From Agapetus fuscipes (Eukaryota > Arthropoda > Insecta > Trichoptera > Glossosomatidae), in contig OX637332.1 in NCBI GenBank assembly GCA_951799405.1, positions 5,213,001-5,277,000 on the forward strand: a stretch of DNA of 64,000 nucleotides. Direction: 5' to 3'. A program made the translations under genes and the position numbers. Under the pieces are notes generated by a model that searched no databases, was not told the DNA's origin, and saw only the letters and a list, made by a program, of their open reading frames with translations. Below are positions 46,451 through 56,708 of this stretch, in pieces. How positions within the stretch are numbered: position 1 is the stretch's first letter; each line of letters begins with the position of its first letter.

Positions 46451-46884
46451 CGACTGTTAAAAAAGGCAGCAGGGCCTAAGCGACATAAAATAAATTGTTC
46501 AGGAGAGCAGTTTAAAGTTTGACATTGCAGTAAAATGGTATAACTTGTTTTATTTTTATCATATCCTTAAAATTAAAACAGCTCTAAATTAAAAAAAATA
46601 AAGGCGTTAATTGGCATTCCTATGAATGTGGCTTTACAATATTGTACGTTTTTTTTTGTCACAAGCGCCTTTAGGACAAAAGAGGCCAAAATCTTGTCAG
46701 TTACACCAAAACCATACTTCGAAAACGCAGTTGTTTCCTTGGGCATAAACAACACAAAAATCATCGTAGAGCTATGGGAGTTAGCGCATTAGGAAGAGCA
46801 GAAAATTTGAAGTAGGAGAGCACTCATAACTCATTTTTGACCAAAATGTCGCTTTGTGCCTTTGATGCCTTTTAACCGTCGATA
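46451..46884. mobile_element. MITE, family 1
   Basis: cgactgttaaaaaaggcagc...gccttttaaccgtcgata. Confidence 0.82.
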
Positions 46885-46899
46885 TGTAGGTACATAAAA

Positions 46900-47320
46900 A
46901 TTAAACACTTGTTAGTAGCATATTTTGAGATTTTAATCATTTGGAGAATACTAGTTGCTATTACAATATGTAGTTTGCAAATAAAATAAATTGAAGCTAA
47001 TATAATAACTATTTTATTACTTCAATGAGGTCTGAACATTTGAAAAATATCCTTCGGCAATGTTACGTTACACATAATAAATTCGATTGATTAGATAAAA
47101 TTATATTTAAGAAAGTGAAAATATTTTTAAAGCTGAATTTATAGCACATTAAAATCCATCAAACTGAAATCAGTGACTTCAATAATAATTATTACAATCA
47201 TTTTGTTTTTATTTAAACTAAGCAAAATTTAACAATGTACTCCTACTCTTCGAATTCTTTCGCGGATTCAATCAATTTAGTAGATGTATTATATTGTTTT
47301 GCATTAAAACGACGTATTTA
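46900..47320. other. No gene seen
   Basis: AT-rich, nothing recognised. Confidence 0.35.
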
Positions 47321-47324
47321 CTAC

Positions 47325-47387
47325 ATAACGCAAACGCAACTAAGCTACACATATAGTGTAGCTTCTTGCCGCGTTTTCCTCGAAGGG
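47325..47387 (-). repeat. B-SINE 3' end, split by L-tail
   Basis: cgcaactaagctacacatat...cgcgttttcctcgaagggg; continues at 47613. Confidence 0.8.
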
Positions 47388-47612
47388 GTCCACACACCCA
47401 TGCTGTAAAAATGGTTCACTTTGCCAATGTTACAGGGAGGGACGGCAAGAGTTGCAGGGTGTATGTTAATTTGAGATTTGGTTTTTATGTTGTGGGTTCA
47501 CATGAGGCATGTGCAAGCGCGAACTTGTACGTGTCTGGTTGTGGGAATGCATGTAATGGTAATCTCCAATGTAACATATCTTTGCAACTTAGATTAGATT
47601 AGATTAGATTAG
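47388..47612 (+). repeat. L-tail inserted in a B-SINE
   Basis: 5'-truncated; ends in four ttagatta repeats; the split B-SINE resumes at gtcgcatatggcg. Confidence 0.83.
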
Positions 47613-47765
47613 GTCGCATATGGCGAATGATCCTATTTATTTTTACAAGTGTAAGGGGGCCGGCCTTACGCCAACCACTGCAGTGAAGTGGGAGGTTTCC
47701 CAGCTCCCGAGAGGGCTGGTACTCATTTCTTGTGAAGGCTGAGTAAACCTTGCCGTTTTTTGCAA
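47613..47765 (-). repeat. B-SINE, continuation, 5'-truncated
   Basis: gtcgcatatggcgaatgatc...ggctgagtaaaccttgccg. Lacks the tRNA head. Confidence 0.8.
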
Positions 47766-48220
47766 TAAGCATGTTTAGGATTTAACCTGCAAAAGATTTG
47801 ACAGGTAAAAAACATATTTATGGATGCGAGACTTGCGCCTCTGGCGGTCAGATTCAGAAGTAATGCGGCCGAATTATAAGTTTTATTTTTGCACCTCTTT
47901 TAATGTTCCGACCCCATTTTTAAAAATGTTAATCACTGGACTTTTCTTATACATAAAACTCTACTTAAGAATTAAAAATAGCACATAAAAAAAATGTAGG
48001 AAGCTTGTGTTTGAATCAAGTATTAAATGTAAAAAAACCTATCATTATTTGACTTTTTTAGTGTACACCTTAGCCTAATTATTTATAATTAGGTTATTAT
48101 AATTATTATAACGCACGCGACTTAACAAATTGACTTTATTAAAAATTTACAAAACATAATTACTTGAAATAATTTAGAGTTATCTCTAAGTAGATGATTA
48201 AGTACTTACATATAGGATGT

Positions 48221-48467
48221 CGCACGCTTAATAATAAAGAGAAATAACTCAAAAATTGGGAAAATCCAGATTTTGTAATAAAACGCAAGAACAATGCGAG
48301 AAGAATAGGTAGAATGCGACAGCCGTTCAATTTGGACGAATATGACCGAGATAAAACATCGGCCGCCTTTTTCATCCCATACAAGTTGTACTGGGCGTCT
48401 GAACTTTAAACGTGATTTCCCAACATTCTTGTTTTTTGAGTTATTGCTCTTTATTATTAAACGTGCG
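48221..48467. mobile_element. MITE, family 2
   Basis: 247 bp, TIRs cgcacgcttaataataaaga / ctttattattaaacgtgcg, 4-bp direct repeat ATGT on both sides (48217-48220, 48468-48471). Confidence 0.85.
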
Positions 48468-48479
48468 ATGTGTTACACA

Positions 48480-49050
48480 GTATTTTATTTTTGGCCAATT
48501 CCAGGGAATTTATACATTTAAAATAAAAACTGTTTTAAACAAACAATTTATTTAAAAAACAAAATATTTAAATTAAAAGACGAATGGATTTAAATGGACG
48601 GATCAAATGCTGAAAAAGTTAAAATTAAAATATTTTTCTTTATTTGTAAAACAGTTTATCTATTTTTTTTTCAATTATGTAGTACTAAATTTCATCTTTC
48701 CCTTGATATTGGTCATTTTTTAAATTATTTTTTTCAATCATATTAGATTCTGTCAATAGTTCGCACCCTTAGTGCTTGTTTGTATTATGTCCATCAGAGG
48801 CGATTTCACATGAGCAATGTTTGTATGTTTACATAATGCGTTTTATGAATGCTAGAAATTGATTATGAAAATACTAAAAACAACTCTCACATATCGTATT
48901 TTTTTTCTTAGCTCAGATTTTTTAGAATGTGATTTTTAAGATGATTTCATTTAAAGTTCATTTTGAATCAAATGGTAGATGAGCCAAACAAGCACTAGTG
49001 GGACGAGTCTATGTTTGATTTTTTCAAAGCCTATCCTGTTTCAGAACTTC
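48480..49050. other. No gene seen
   Basis: AT-rich. agtgcttgtttgtattatgt at 48772 recurs at 63461. Confidence 0.35.
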
Positions 49051-49053
49051 TAC

Positions 49054-49302
49054 ATCTAAATCTAAGTTGCGAAGATATGTATCATTTGAGATTCATATTA
49101 AATGCATTCCCACAAGCAGACACGCATAATTTCGCGCTCACACATGGCGCATGTGGACCTACAATATAAAAAAAAAAACAATCTCAAATGAACATAAGCC
49201 CTGCAACTCTTGCCGACCTTTTCTGAAACAGGAGTGACATTGGCAAAGTGAAATTTTTTTACAGTATGGGTGGTCAGCCTCATACCAACCTATAAGTCAA
49301 GG
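49054..49302 (-). repeat. L-tail
   Basis: Complete unit just before the Jockey-like LINE. Confidence 0.83.
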
Positions 49303-49329
49303 AATACAAGCAATTAATTACATTTGAGT

Positions 49330-51420
49330 ATATAAATAGCACACAGAAGATTCAAAATTACAGGGGAAACTGATGATTATTTGAAGTTTTCTGCCCTAAG
49401 AAATGATTGTAAGGTGCAATCAAAAAAATGTTACCTTAACTTTATACAAAATATACAAGATACAACCGTCGACACTAAATCGCTCTGGAGGTTTAAAAGA
49501 AAACTGAGCAATGACAATCAAGAATGTCCAAATAAAATGTTTCTGAACAAGATGATGGCTGATAATCACAATGACATTGCTAACTTGTTTGCTAGATTCT
49601 TTAGTGAAGTGTATGTTGAGGACTCGAACTTGATAAACGATACACCATTAAAAGAAGACTCAACACCATTAAATTTGACTGAATGTAGTTTATCTTACAA
49701 CACTGTGCTAAACAAGATATCCAATTTAGATGTAAGAAAAGGCGCTGGTCCCGATAAAATCCCTCCCTTATTTCTTATCAATTGTGCCTCTGCCCTAGCT
49801 TCTCCTTTGACGACAATTTTCAACAAATCGCTCAGCCAAGGTCACTATCCTAATGTCTGGAAAAACGGTCACATTAGACCCATTCACAAAAAAGATGATA
49901 AGTCCAATATTGAAAATTATAGACCTATTTGTATTCAATCAATTTTAGCCAAATTATTCGAATCATTAGTTTTGGACCAGATTTTTCCGGAAATTTCTAA
50001 ATGTATTTCTACTAAGCAACATGGTTTTTTACCAGGAAGATCCACAGGGACAAATTTGGCAATTTACCAAAACTATCTAGCCAATAATCTTGCAGCCGGG
50101 TACCAGGTGGACAGTGTTTACACCGACTTTTCAAAGGCGTTTGACAAGGTATGCCACTCAATTTTAATACAAAAATTGTCAAGGTTTGGTATAAAAAATC
50201 AACTTTTGCAGTGGCTGTCGAGTTATCTTGTCGAGCGTTCTTTGAGAGTAAAGGTGGGGGAAACCCTATCAAAGCCCTTCCCTGCTAAAAGTGGTCTTCC
50301 GCAAGGAAGTCATTTTGGCCCAATTTTGTTCCTTATCTTTATTAATGATATCACAGATGTGCTGTTTGACATTGAATTCTTACTTTTTGCCGATGACATC
50401 AAACTATACAAAGCTATAAATGACGTTTCTGACTGTCTGTTGGTTCAGAATAATTTAAATCGAATGTCCATGTGGTGTGCACACAATAGACTGTTTATGA
50501 ATGACAATAAATGCCAAGTTATAAGATTTGGTAGAAATAAAGATAAAATAATATATAATTATTGCCTAAACAATAGTTCCCTTGAATCGGTTGAACTAAT
50601 TCGAGATTTAGGCATAATCTTTGACTGCCATTTATCGTTCCGACAACATATTGCATTTATAACAAATAGGGCCACTAAGACCCTGGGTTTTGTGTGTCGC
50701 ACTGTGAAAGATTTCTCGAACATATTAGCCATCAAACAGCTTTATATTTCCCTTGTACGCAGCCAACTTGAATACAACTCATACATTTGGTCTCCCGGGT
50801 ACAAACTTCATTGTGATGCTATAGAGCGTATCCAAAAAAGATTTTTAAGATTTGTAAATTTTAAATTAAATATTCGTTTTGATGACTTGAACTATAGTTT
50901 TTTGTTAAATTTTTTGAATCTTGAAACTTTACAAAATCGCAGAATATTTCATGATTTATTTTTTTTGTATAAAGTTGTTAATTCATTGGTGGACAGCCCT
51001 GAATTATTGAATGTCATTAATCTACACATACCGAGTCGAACAAGAAGTCGAAATATATTCCACTGCGACGTTGCAACAAAAACATTTATAATGCATTCTA
51101 TGATATATCGGCTTCATCGACTCGGTAATGATTATCTAACCAATGATGATATAGATATTTTTGGTATGTCCATCGGAATTTATAGAAATTCATTAAAGTC
51201 TGTTTTATCATGTAATTCTTCTTGATTTATGTTTAATTTCTCTTTTCTTACTGATCACTTATTTTTATACATTTATTTTTAATCTTTTTATATTCATAAT
51301 ATGTATCTTGTAATAATCATAATATTTATACAATTTGTAAGCAACAAACTTCTGTACTACCTCTGTTAATCTAAAAATGTAAAAGGCTTCAGCCGTTTAT
51401 TATAAATAAATAAATAAATA
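49330..51420 (+). mobile_element. Jockey-like LINE, 5'-truncated
   Basis: Long open reverse transcriptase frame followed by a short 3'UTR and an (AATA)n tail (about 51402-51425). No 5' ORF or endonuclease is present. It sits just after an L-tail copy (ends 49302). Confidence 0.88.
49381..51225 (+). CDS. LINE reverse transcriptase (intact frame, truncated 5')
   Basis: 614 aa as counted from 49381; the frame is open further upstream to about 49350, and 49381 is not a true start. RT motifs in order: GAGPDKIPPLFL (121-132), NYRPICIQSILAKLFES (179-195), QHGFLPGRSTGTN (213-225), catalytic VYTDFSKAFDKV (246-257), SGLPQGSHFGPILF (304-317), catalytic FADD (336-339), then the thumb and a C-terminal region with LGIIFDCHLSF-type motif. 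The layout and tail suit the Jockey superfamily. No stop or frameshift interrupts 1.8 kb, so the copy is young. Confidence 0.9.
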   Translation: MKFSALRNDCKVQSKKCYLNFIQNIQDTTVDTKSLWRFKRKLSNDNQECPNKMFLNKMMADNHNDIANLFARFFSEVYVEDSNLINDTPLKEDSTPLNLTECSLSYNTVLNKISNLDVRKGAGPDKIPPLFLINCASALASPLTTIFNKSLSQGHYPNVWKNGHIRPIHKKDDKSNIENYRPICIQSILAKLFESLVLDQIFPEISKCISTKQHGFLPGRSTGTNLAIYQNYLANNLAAGYQVDSVYTDFSKAFDKVCHSILIQKLSRFGIKNQLLQWLSSYLVERSLRVKVGETLSKPFPAKSGLPQGSHFGPILFLIFINDITDVLFDIEFLLFADDIKLYKAINDVSDCLLVQNNLNRMSMWCAHNRLFMNDNKCQVIRFGRNKDKIIYNYCLNNSSLESVELIRDLGIIFDCHLSFRQHIAFITNRATKTLGFVCRTVKDFSNILAIKQLYISLVRSQLEYNSYIWSPGYKLHCDAIERIQKRFLRFVNFKLNIRFDDLNYSFLLNFLNLETLQNRRIFHDLFFLYKVVNSLVDSPELLNVINLHIPSRTRSRNIFHCDVATKTFIMHSMIYRLHRLGNDYLTNDDIDIFGMSIGIYRNSLKSVLSCNSS

Positions 51421-51665
51421 AACAAATAAACACTAAACAATTAAACAGTAAAAATTAAAACCCACAAAACATATTCTATAAGAAATTAAGAATATTTTTA
51501 AAAGCCTAAGCCAAACTTGACGGAAAGTAAATTAATTTAATAATTTTTAATCTGAGTAATTAAAAAAAACCAAGTTAAGTAGTCATAAAACTGTGTCATA
51601 GATTTGAATTCTATTTTTAAGGTTTTGTTGTTTTTATATACTTAAATGTTATTTATTATTTGTAT

Positions 51666-51912
51666 TCCTTGACTTATAAGTTGGTCAGCCTCACTGACCA
51701 CTCATACTGTAAAAAATGGTTCACTTTGCCAATGTCACCCCTGTGTCAGGGAAAGTCGGCAAGAGTTGTACGGCTTATGTTTATTTGAGGTTTGGATTTT
51801 ATTTGTAAGCACACATTCAGCATTTGTAAGCGCGAGCTGCACGTGTTTTTTTGTGGGCATGCATTTGATATGAGCTTTGAATGTTAACATATCTTTGCAA
51901 CTTATAGATGAT
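51666..51912 (+). repeat. L-tail
   Basis: Complete unit between the Jockey-like LINE and the last KCTD exon. Confidence 0.82.
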
Positions 51913-52219
51913 AGATTATTATAGATGTGTTATTTATTTGAAGTCTACGTAGAGTCGTAGACGGAAGAAGTTCGTAATTAAAAAAATAAAAATAAAAACA
52001 AACAGTTCTACGATTAAAGAATAACTTGATTTTTCTTCAAATCTCTTTTTAAGTAATAACGAATTTTCACAGTGTTGTGAATACACAAAATATAAAAAAT
52101 AAAATGTTTTAAAATGGTGTACCTACAGGGCTTGTATATTTTACAGTATTGATTTTTTTTCTGACCTTACTCGCTTTTCAAAATTGACGGATCTAATCGA
52201 GGTATACTGTGTTAGTAAT

Positions 52220-52371
52220 TTATTTTGCTGCTGTGCTAGTTATGTTTTTCTTAACAAATAGATATTCCGAAAACTGCTGTCCCTCTACTCCCCCTCCTGT
52301 TGATGCGGCTATGCTGAAGCCAGTGTCAAGAAGTCGGGTCACCACTTGGACAACGTTGACTTTGCAGAAAC
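52220..52371 (-). CDS. KCTD1/15-like protein, last exon
   Basis: 2 nt + 49 codons + TAA on the minus strand. Acceptor ttgttacag just beyond 52371. The split codon gives Gly, then FCKVNVVQVVTRLLDTGFSI, then a glycine-rich turn (STGGGVEG) and QQFSEYLFVKKN, the family's C-terminal GGG...QFSEY block. It ends NITSTAAK, shorter than vertebrate KCTD15, which carries an extra SUMO-site tail (family knowledge). Poly(A) site not determined. Confidence 0.9.
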
Positions 52372-52514
52372 CTGTAACAAAAGGATTTAAATAGACATGT
52401 AAGGAAAATAAAGAACATAGGAAAATTTAAATGTGGAATAGAAAAAAAAAACAAAAGAAGATCGACCTGGATAAAAAAGGGAGATCAGCTCGCCTGGCTG
52501 GCAGCCACAGGCTG

Positions 52515-52530
52515 GTGTAGATTTATTTTT

Positions 52531-52590
<60 letters not shown>

Positions 52591-52870
52591 TGCAAATGTT
52601 ATTTATTACTCGTATTCCTTGACTTATAGGTTGGTATGAGGCTGACCACCCATACTGTAAAAAATGGTTCACTTTGCCAATGTCACCCCTTAGTTGCGTT
52701 ACCCCTGTTTCAGGGAATGTCGGCAAAAGTTGCAGGGCTTATGTTCATTTGAGGTTTGGATTTTATTTGTAAGTACACAATCAGCATTTGTAAGCGCGAA
52801 CTACACGTGTTTGTTTGTGGGCATACATCTGAGAGCTTTGAATGAATATATCCTTGCAACTTAGATTATT
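52515..52870 (+). repeat. LINE 3'UTR with expanded poly(T) and L-tail
   Basis: UTR start gtagatttatttttaaggtt, then 52 T (about 52537-52588), then L-tail 52617-52866 with a small insertion. Matches the UTR at 57576-57640 on minus, where the run is 18 long. Confidence 0.82.
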
Positions 52871-53052
52871 TATTATTAGAGCTTGGTGTAACAGGTCCTT
52901 AGTGTATTACATATTGTGGCGTTCATCAGTCAGTGGGGAGTTTCGCACGTAAATAGAACTGAATATCACCTACTTCTAGTCTGTGTTAGAGAAATTATCC
53001 TCATTGTAATATCCTCAGAAATCGACTCATTATGTAAATCATTGTCACAAAC

Positions 53053-53149
53053 CGTTCAGCGGGAATCGAACCACGTGCCTTGTGTCGTGCTGGTTCCATG
53101 CCACCCCTGAGCGAGCGTCCATCACAGCCTGGGTTGTTTCGGGAAATAT
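53053..53149 (-). CDS. KCTD1/15-like protein, third exon in window
   Basis: 97 nt on the minus strand: 32 codons plus 1 nt. Acceptor ttgatttcag just beyond 53149, donor gtttgtg at 53052. It encodes IFPETTQAVMDARSGVAWNQ, then HVVRFPLN, matching the FPET...WNQ...HVIRFPLNG block of the family. Phase 0 in, phase 1 out, both matching its neighbours. Confidence 0.9.
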
Positions 53150-53229
53150 CTGAAATCAAGTATCACATACGTGTCTCAGAAATCGATCGACTACTCGATT
53201 GGTAGACTGTAACGAGATGAATTTTTTAA

Positions 53230-53578
53230 TAATTTTTTTAAAGCACTACGTGGGAGTGCTCCGGGGTACCTAATGGAGCTGGTGTCTCCAACAACTATAA
53301 CCTTGCGTGGACAAACACTGAGGTCAGCTGCATCAAGAAGCAGCTGCCTGGACGTCCCAGCAAGAAGACCCCACACTGTTTTTGGAGACAGGGCATTCAA
53401 GGCAGCCGCTCCAATGACCTGGAATGCTTTTCCTGACACACTGAGGGAACTGGATTTGGAGACGCAATTTAAAAGAAGTCTCAAGACTCACCTCTTCGTC
53501 CAATCATATGGACAAGCGCCTTTGTAGTGACACATTGTCATAAAAGGCGCTATATAAATTCTGTGCTTATTATTATGG
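53230..53578 (+). pseudogene. CR1/L2-like LINE RT C-terminus
   Basis: Shorter relative of 39379: VFGDRAFKAAAPMTWNAFP, FKRSLKTHLF, then the hairpin tail agcgcctttgtagtgac...aaaggcgctatataaat. It lies within the KCTD intron upstream of the 53053-53149 exon (minus), in antisense orientation. Confidence 0.83.
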
Positions 53579-53688
53579 TTCGGACATCTTGAAAAATGGA
53601 TGATGAACGACTAACAAAGAGAGTGTACTGGGGAAATGTCAGAAGAAAGCGTGGAAGGGAAGACCGAAGACCGACAGGTCAGGAATGA
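53572..53688 (+). pseudogene. LINE ORF remnant (WFGHLEK block)
   Basis: tggttcggacatcttgaaaaatgg onward matches RWFGHxERMxxERLTKRVY with frameshifts. It is cut by a TA-type MITE at 53689. Confidence 0.62.
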
Positions 53689-54126
53689 TATCGACGGTTA
53701 AAAGGAAGGAAATAAGCGACAAAAACTAATTTGTTCAGGAGAGCAGTTTAAAGTTTAAGATTGTAGAAAAATGGCATAACTTTTTCATTTTTTTTTATCA
53801 TATCGTTAAAATCAAAACAGCTGTAAAATTAAAAAAATAAAGGCATTTATTGGCATTCATATTACGTAAATGTGGTTTTATGATGTTTTACGATTTTTTC
53901 ATGTCACAAGCGCCTTTAGGACAAAAAAGGCCAAAATCTTGTCGGTTTTACCAAAACCATACTTCGAAAAAGCAGTTGTTTGCTTGGGCATAAACAACAA
54001 AAAAATCATCGTAGAGGTATGAGAGTAAGCGCATTAGAAAGAGCGGAAAATTTTAAGTAGGATAGTATTCATAACTCATTTTTGACCAAAACGTCGCTTA
54101 TGCCCACCTGCCTTTTAGCCGTTGAT
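53689..54126. mobile_element. MITE, family 1, in a LINE remnant
   Basis: tatcgacggttaaaaggaag...gccttttagccgttgata; in a KCTD intron. Confidence 0.82.
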
Positions 54127-54155
54127 AAATTCTTTTAATCAATATTCTTATCTTA

Positions 54156-54360
54156 TCTAATCTAAGTTGCAAAGATATGTTACGTTGGAGATTCACATTA
54201 TATGCATTCTCACAAGCAGACACGTACAAGTTCGCGCTTGCACATGCCGCATGTGAACTTACAACATAAAAATCAAATCTCAAATGGACATACACCCTGC
54301 AACTCTTGCCGTCCTTCCCTGAAACAGGGGTGACATTGCCGCATACCAACCTATAAGTAA
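54156..54360 (-). repeat. L-tail, internally deleted
   Basis: Lacks the segment between gtgacattg and ccgcataccaac. Confidence 0.78.
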
Positions 54361-54394
54361 AGAATCAAATATTAACGAGATAAATTGGAAGGTT

Positions 54395-54638
54395 ACGCAA
54401 AACGCAACTAAGCTACACATACAGAGTAAATTCTTGCCGCGTTATCTCCGAAGGGGTCGCATGTGGCGATTCGTGACCTATTTATTTATGCAGGTAAGAA
54501 GACCGGCCTCACACCAACCACTTTCAGTTGAAGTGGAGGTTAGTTATCATTTCTTGTAAAGGCTGAGTAAACCTTGAGATCGAACCCTTGCTCTCGGCAT
54601 GGAATGCAAGCATTCTACCAATTGAGCTATCGACTTTT
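54395..54638 (-). repeat. B-SINE
   Basis: 3' end at 54400, head ctctcggcatggaatgcaag...caattgagctatcgac. Confidence 0.82.
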
Positions 54639-54868
54639 TTTACGAGCTTGATCGTCGTCGCTACAATGCACCAATTCTCAAGCAAGACCCAGTTGCTGTA
54701 AGGCTGGATAGACCTTTGGTCAATGGTAAAGGTTTTTAATGAATTTTTCAACCCAGCGAAGAGCAAATTTGAAAATATAAATGGTATATTTTTTGTGCTC
54801 CGCCGAGAATCGAACCCACAACCTTCTCATTCAGAGTCCGAAGTGTTACCACTGAACTACGGACCGTA
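54639..54868 (-). repeat. T-SINE next to a KCTD splice donor
   Basis: 3'-truncated; 5' end (ctacggaccg) about 30 bp from the donor at 54896; abuts a B-SINE. Confidence 0.82.
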
Positions 54869-54896
54869 AGGTGTAAAATAAACATTGTTCACTGAC

Positions 54897-55072
54897 CTGT
54901 CCCAGCAACGCCCTGTCCCCCGACAGCATTATTCTCTCTCCCAGGTCAGGACTGATGTAAACGGCGACACAGTCGTGCTGCACAGAGGTCGTCTTACTTA
55001 TCACCGCATTTGGCGATATGGGTCTAGAGTCTTGCTGGCGCTGTTTCAAGGCTTCTAGCTGTCTCACCATGG
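54897..55072 (-). CDS. KCTD1/15-like protein, second exon in window
   Basis: 2 nt + 58 codons on the minus strand. Acceptor tcttccag just beyond 55072, donor gtcagtg at 54896. The 2 nt (cc) complete the codon begun at 59414 (c), giving Pro, then MVRQLEALKQRQQ, a poorly conserved linker, and DCVAVYISPDLGERIMLSGD, matching the C-terminal domain after the BTB in KCTD1/15. A T-SINE on the same strand begins only about 30 bp past the donor (54868 downwards). Confidence 0.9.
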
Positions 55073-55136
55073 CTGGAAGAAAAACATGAAAGCTGAAGAC
55101 AATTCCCTACATAAACATTTTATATTAAACAATCCC

Positions 55137-55233
55137 TTTCACCAATCGCAACGCAAAAGCATCTAAGCTACGCATATATTGCAACTTTTTACGCACTGTC
55201 TCTCGAGAGGTTTTTTCGCATATTGTGGCAAGT
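55137..55233 (-). repeat. B-SINE, 3' fragment
   Basis: aacgcaaaagcatctaagct...cgcatattgtggcaag, then an S-SINE. Confidence 0.65.
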
Positions 55234-55236
55234 ATT

Positions 55237-55495
55237 AGTCGGTGTTATGGTGGGCTGATCTTCCCAGCGTGTTTGGAATGGAATAACGTTGGTTCGATCC
55301 CCGCCTTGGTCATTTGACCATAACTTTGACCCTGGTTTAACAGATGTTATTGGGTAATTATTAATTAATGATTCATTAAAATAAACAAAAATGAATTATA
55401 AATTGATGATATTAATACCTGTTTCTGGCCAGGCAGAATAGGTTGGTGAATTGCATTCTTCTTCACAAATCTATTTTTTTAATATATAAATTTAT
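55237..55495 (+). repeat. S-SINE, uninterrupted
   Basis: gtcggtgttatggtgggctg (head shortened), ggttcgatccccgcc, body and 3' end. Serves as the empty-site comparison for the DIRS insertion. Confidence 0.8.
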
Positions 55496-55499
55496 ATAT

Positions 55500-56005
55500 A
55501 ACCTGATTATTTTCACAGGTAAGAAGGCCGGTGTTACGCTAACTACTCCACTTGATCTGGAGGCTCTGAAATTAAGTATGGATGGTCAGCCTCATAACAG
55601 CCTAAGTCAACGCAAATATTAATATCATACATGTTAAAAAACATAAACAAATAGCACATGAAATAATCTATTAAAAACAGTAGGTACAGCAATTTAAGTA
55701 AACATTTAACCTGTCGTTTTATAAAAAATACATATTTCTTATCCTTAATGATATTTGTAAAAAAGTGTGAAAAAATTGTAAAGATGAACTTTCACGAAGT
55801 TACTGCAAAAACCTAGATAATATAAAGTATACTTATATTAATTATAAACTTTTCACATTTATTAATTATCCTCTTTTTCTCAGTTAAACCACAAAAATAG
55901 TACTAAGTTCCTTTGTTAAATAACCATTCATATTATGTATGTATGTAGATATTGATTAAAAACTGAACCCTATTTAAATTGTGTTTTCGCCAATGTTCCC
56001 AAAAA
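55500..56005. other. KCTD intron without recognised element
   Basis: AT-rich; no exon recognised. Confidence 0.35.
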
Positions 56006-56029
56006 TATGCATAATAATAATAATAATAA

Positions 56030-56318
56030 TATTAGGATAATTTATTTGGTGAGCGCTGTTTTTGTGTGTATCACACCTCAAGAGCCCTCTGCGAGCTTGG
56101 TCGTCACTGTAGAAAGCGCCAATTATCAATCAAGACTCAGTTGCTGTAAAACTGGATGGACTTTTAATGACCGGTCTTTGGTAGAGGTATATAAATTTTT
56201 CACCCGGCGAAGAGCATATTCGTAAATATAAATGACATATTTTTTGTGCTCTGCTGGGATTCGAACCCACAACCTTCCATTTACGAGTCCGAAGCGTTAC
56301 CACTGGACTACGGACCGG
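56030..56318 (-). repeat. T-SINE
   Basis: Preceded by an ataataataataat run at 56010; head ctggactacggaccggt. Confidence 0.84.
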
Positions 56319-56371
56319 TCAATATATAACAATATGTAAAACAGTGTTAGGCTTACACGGCCGGCTGATGA

Positions 56372-56676
56372 TGCTGGAGTGATGTTTTCCGGGATCTGTT
56401 GCCGTGGTCTGTGGGAGCTGGAGCTTCCGGACGTTTCGCCCATTTCTACGATGAGCTTCGTCAGCGTGAAGTATGATGATGAAGATGATCTTGATGAGAA
56501 CTGTGATGCAAGTGTGTGTTCACTCGGGGTTTATATGTGCATCACAGTTCTCATCAAGATCATCTTCATCAACATACTTCACGCTGAAGAAGCCCATCGT
56601 AGAAATGGGCGAAGCGTCCGGAAGCTCCAGCTCCCACAGACCACGGCAACAGATCCCGGAAAACATCACTCCAGCA
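56372..56676. mobile_element. Foldback with 139-bp arms
   Basis: Arms 56372-56510 and 56538-56676, about 4 mismatches, 27-bp loop. Carries ccgtggtctgtgggagctgg and gagcttccggacgtttcgcc. Confidence 0.88.
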
Positions 56677-56708
56677 ATATGTATAACATTGATTATCACT
56701 ACAATCAC

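Noticed and set aside
52537..52588. Poly(T) as integration tail of a minus-strand retroelement
   Set aside because: Other copies show a shorter run at the same internal UTR position.
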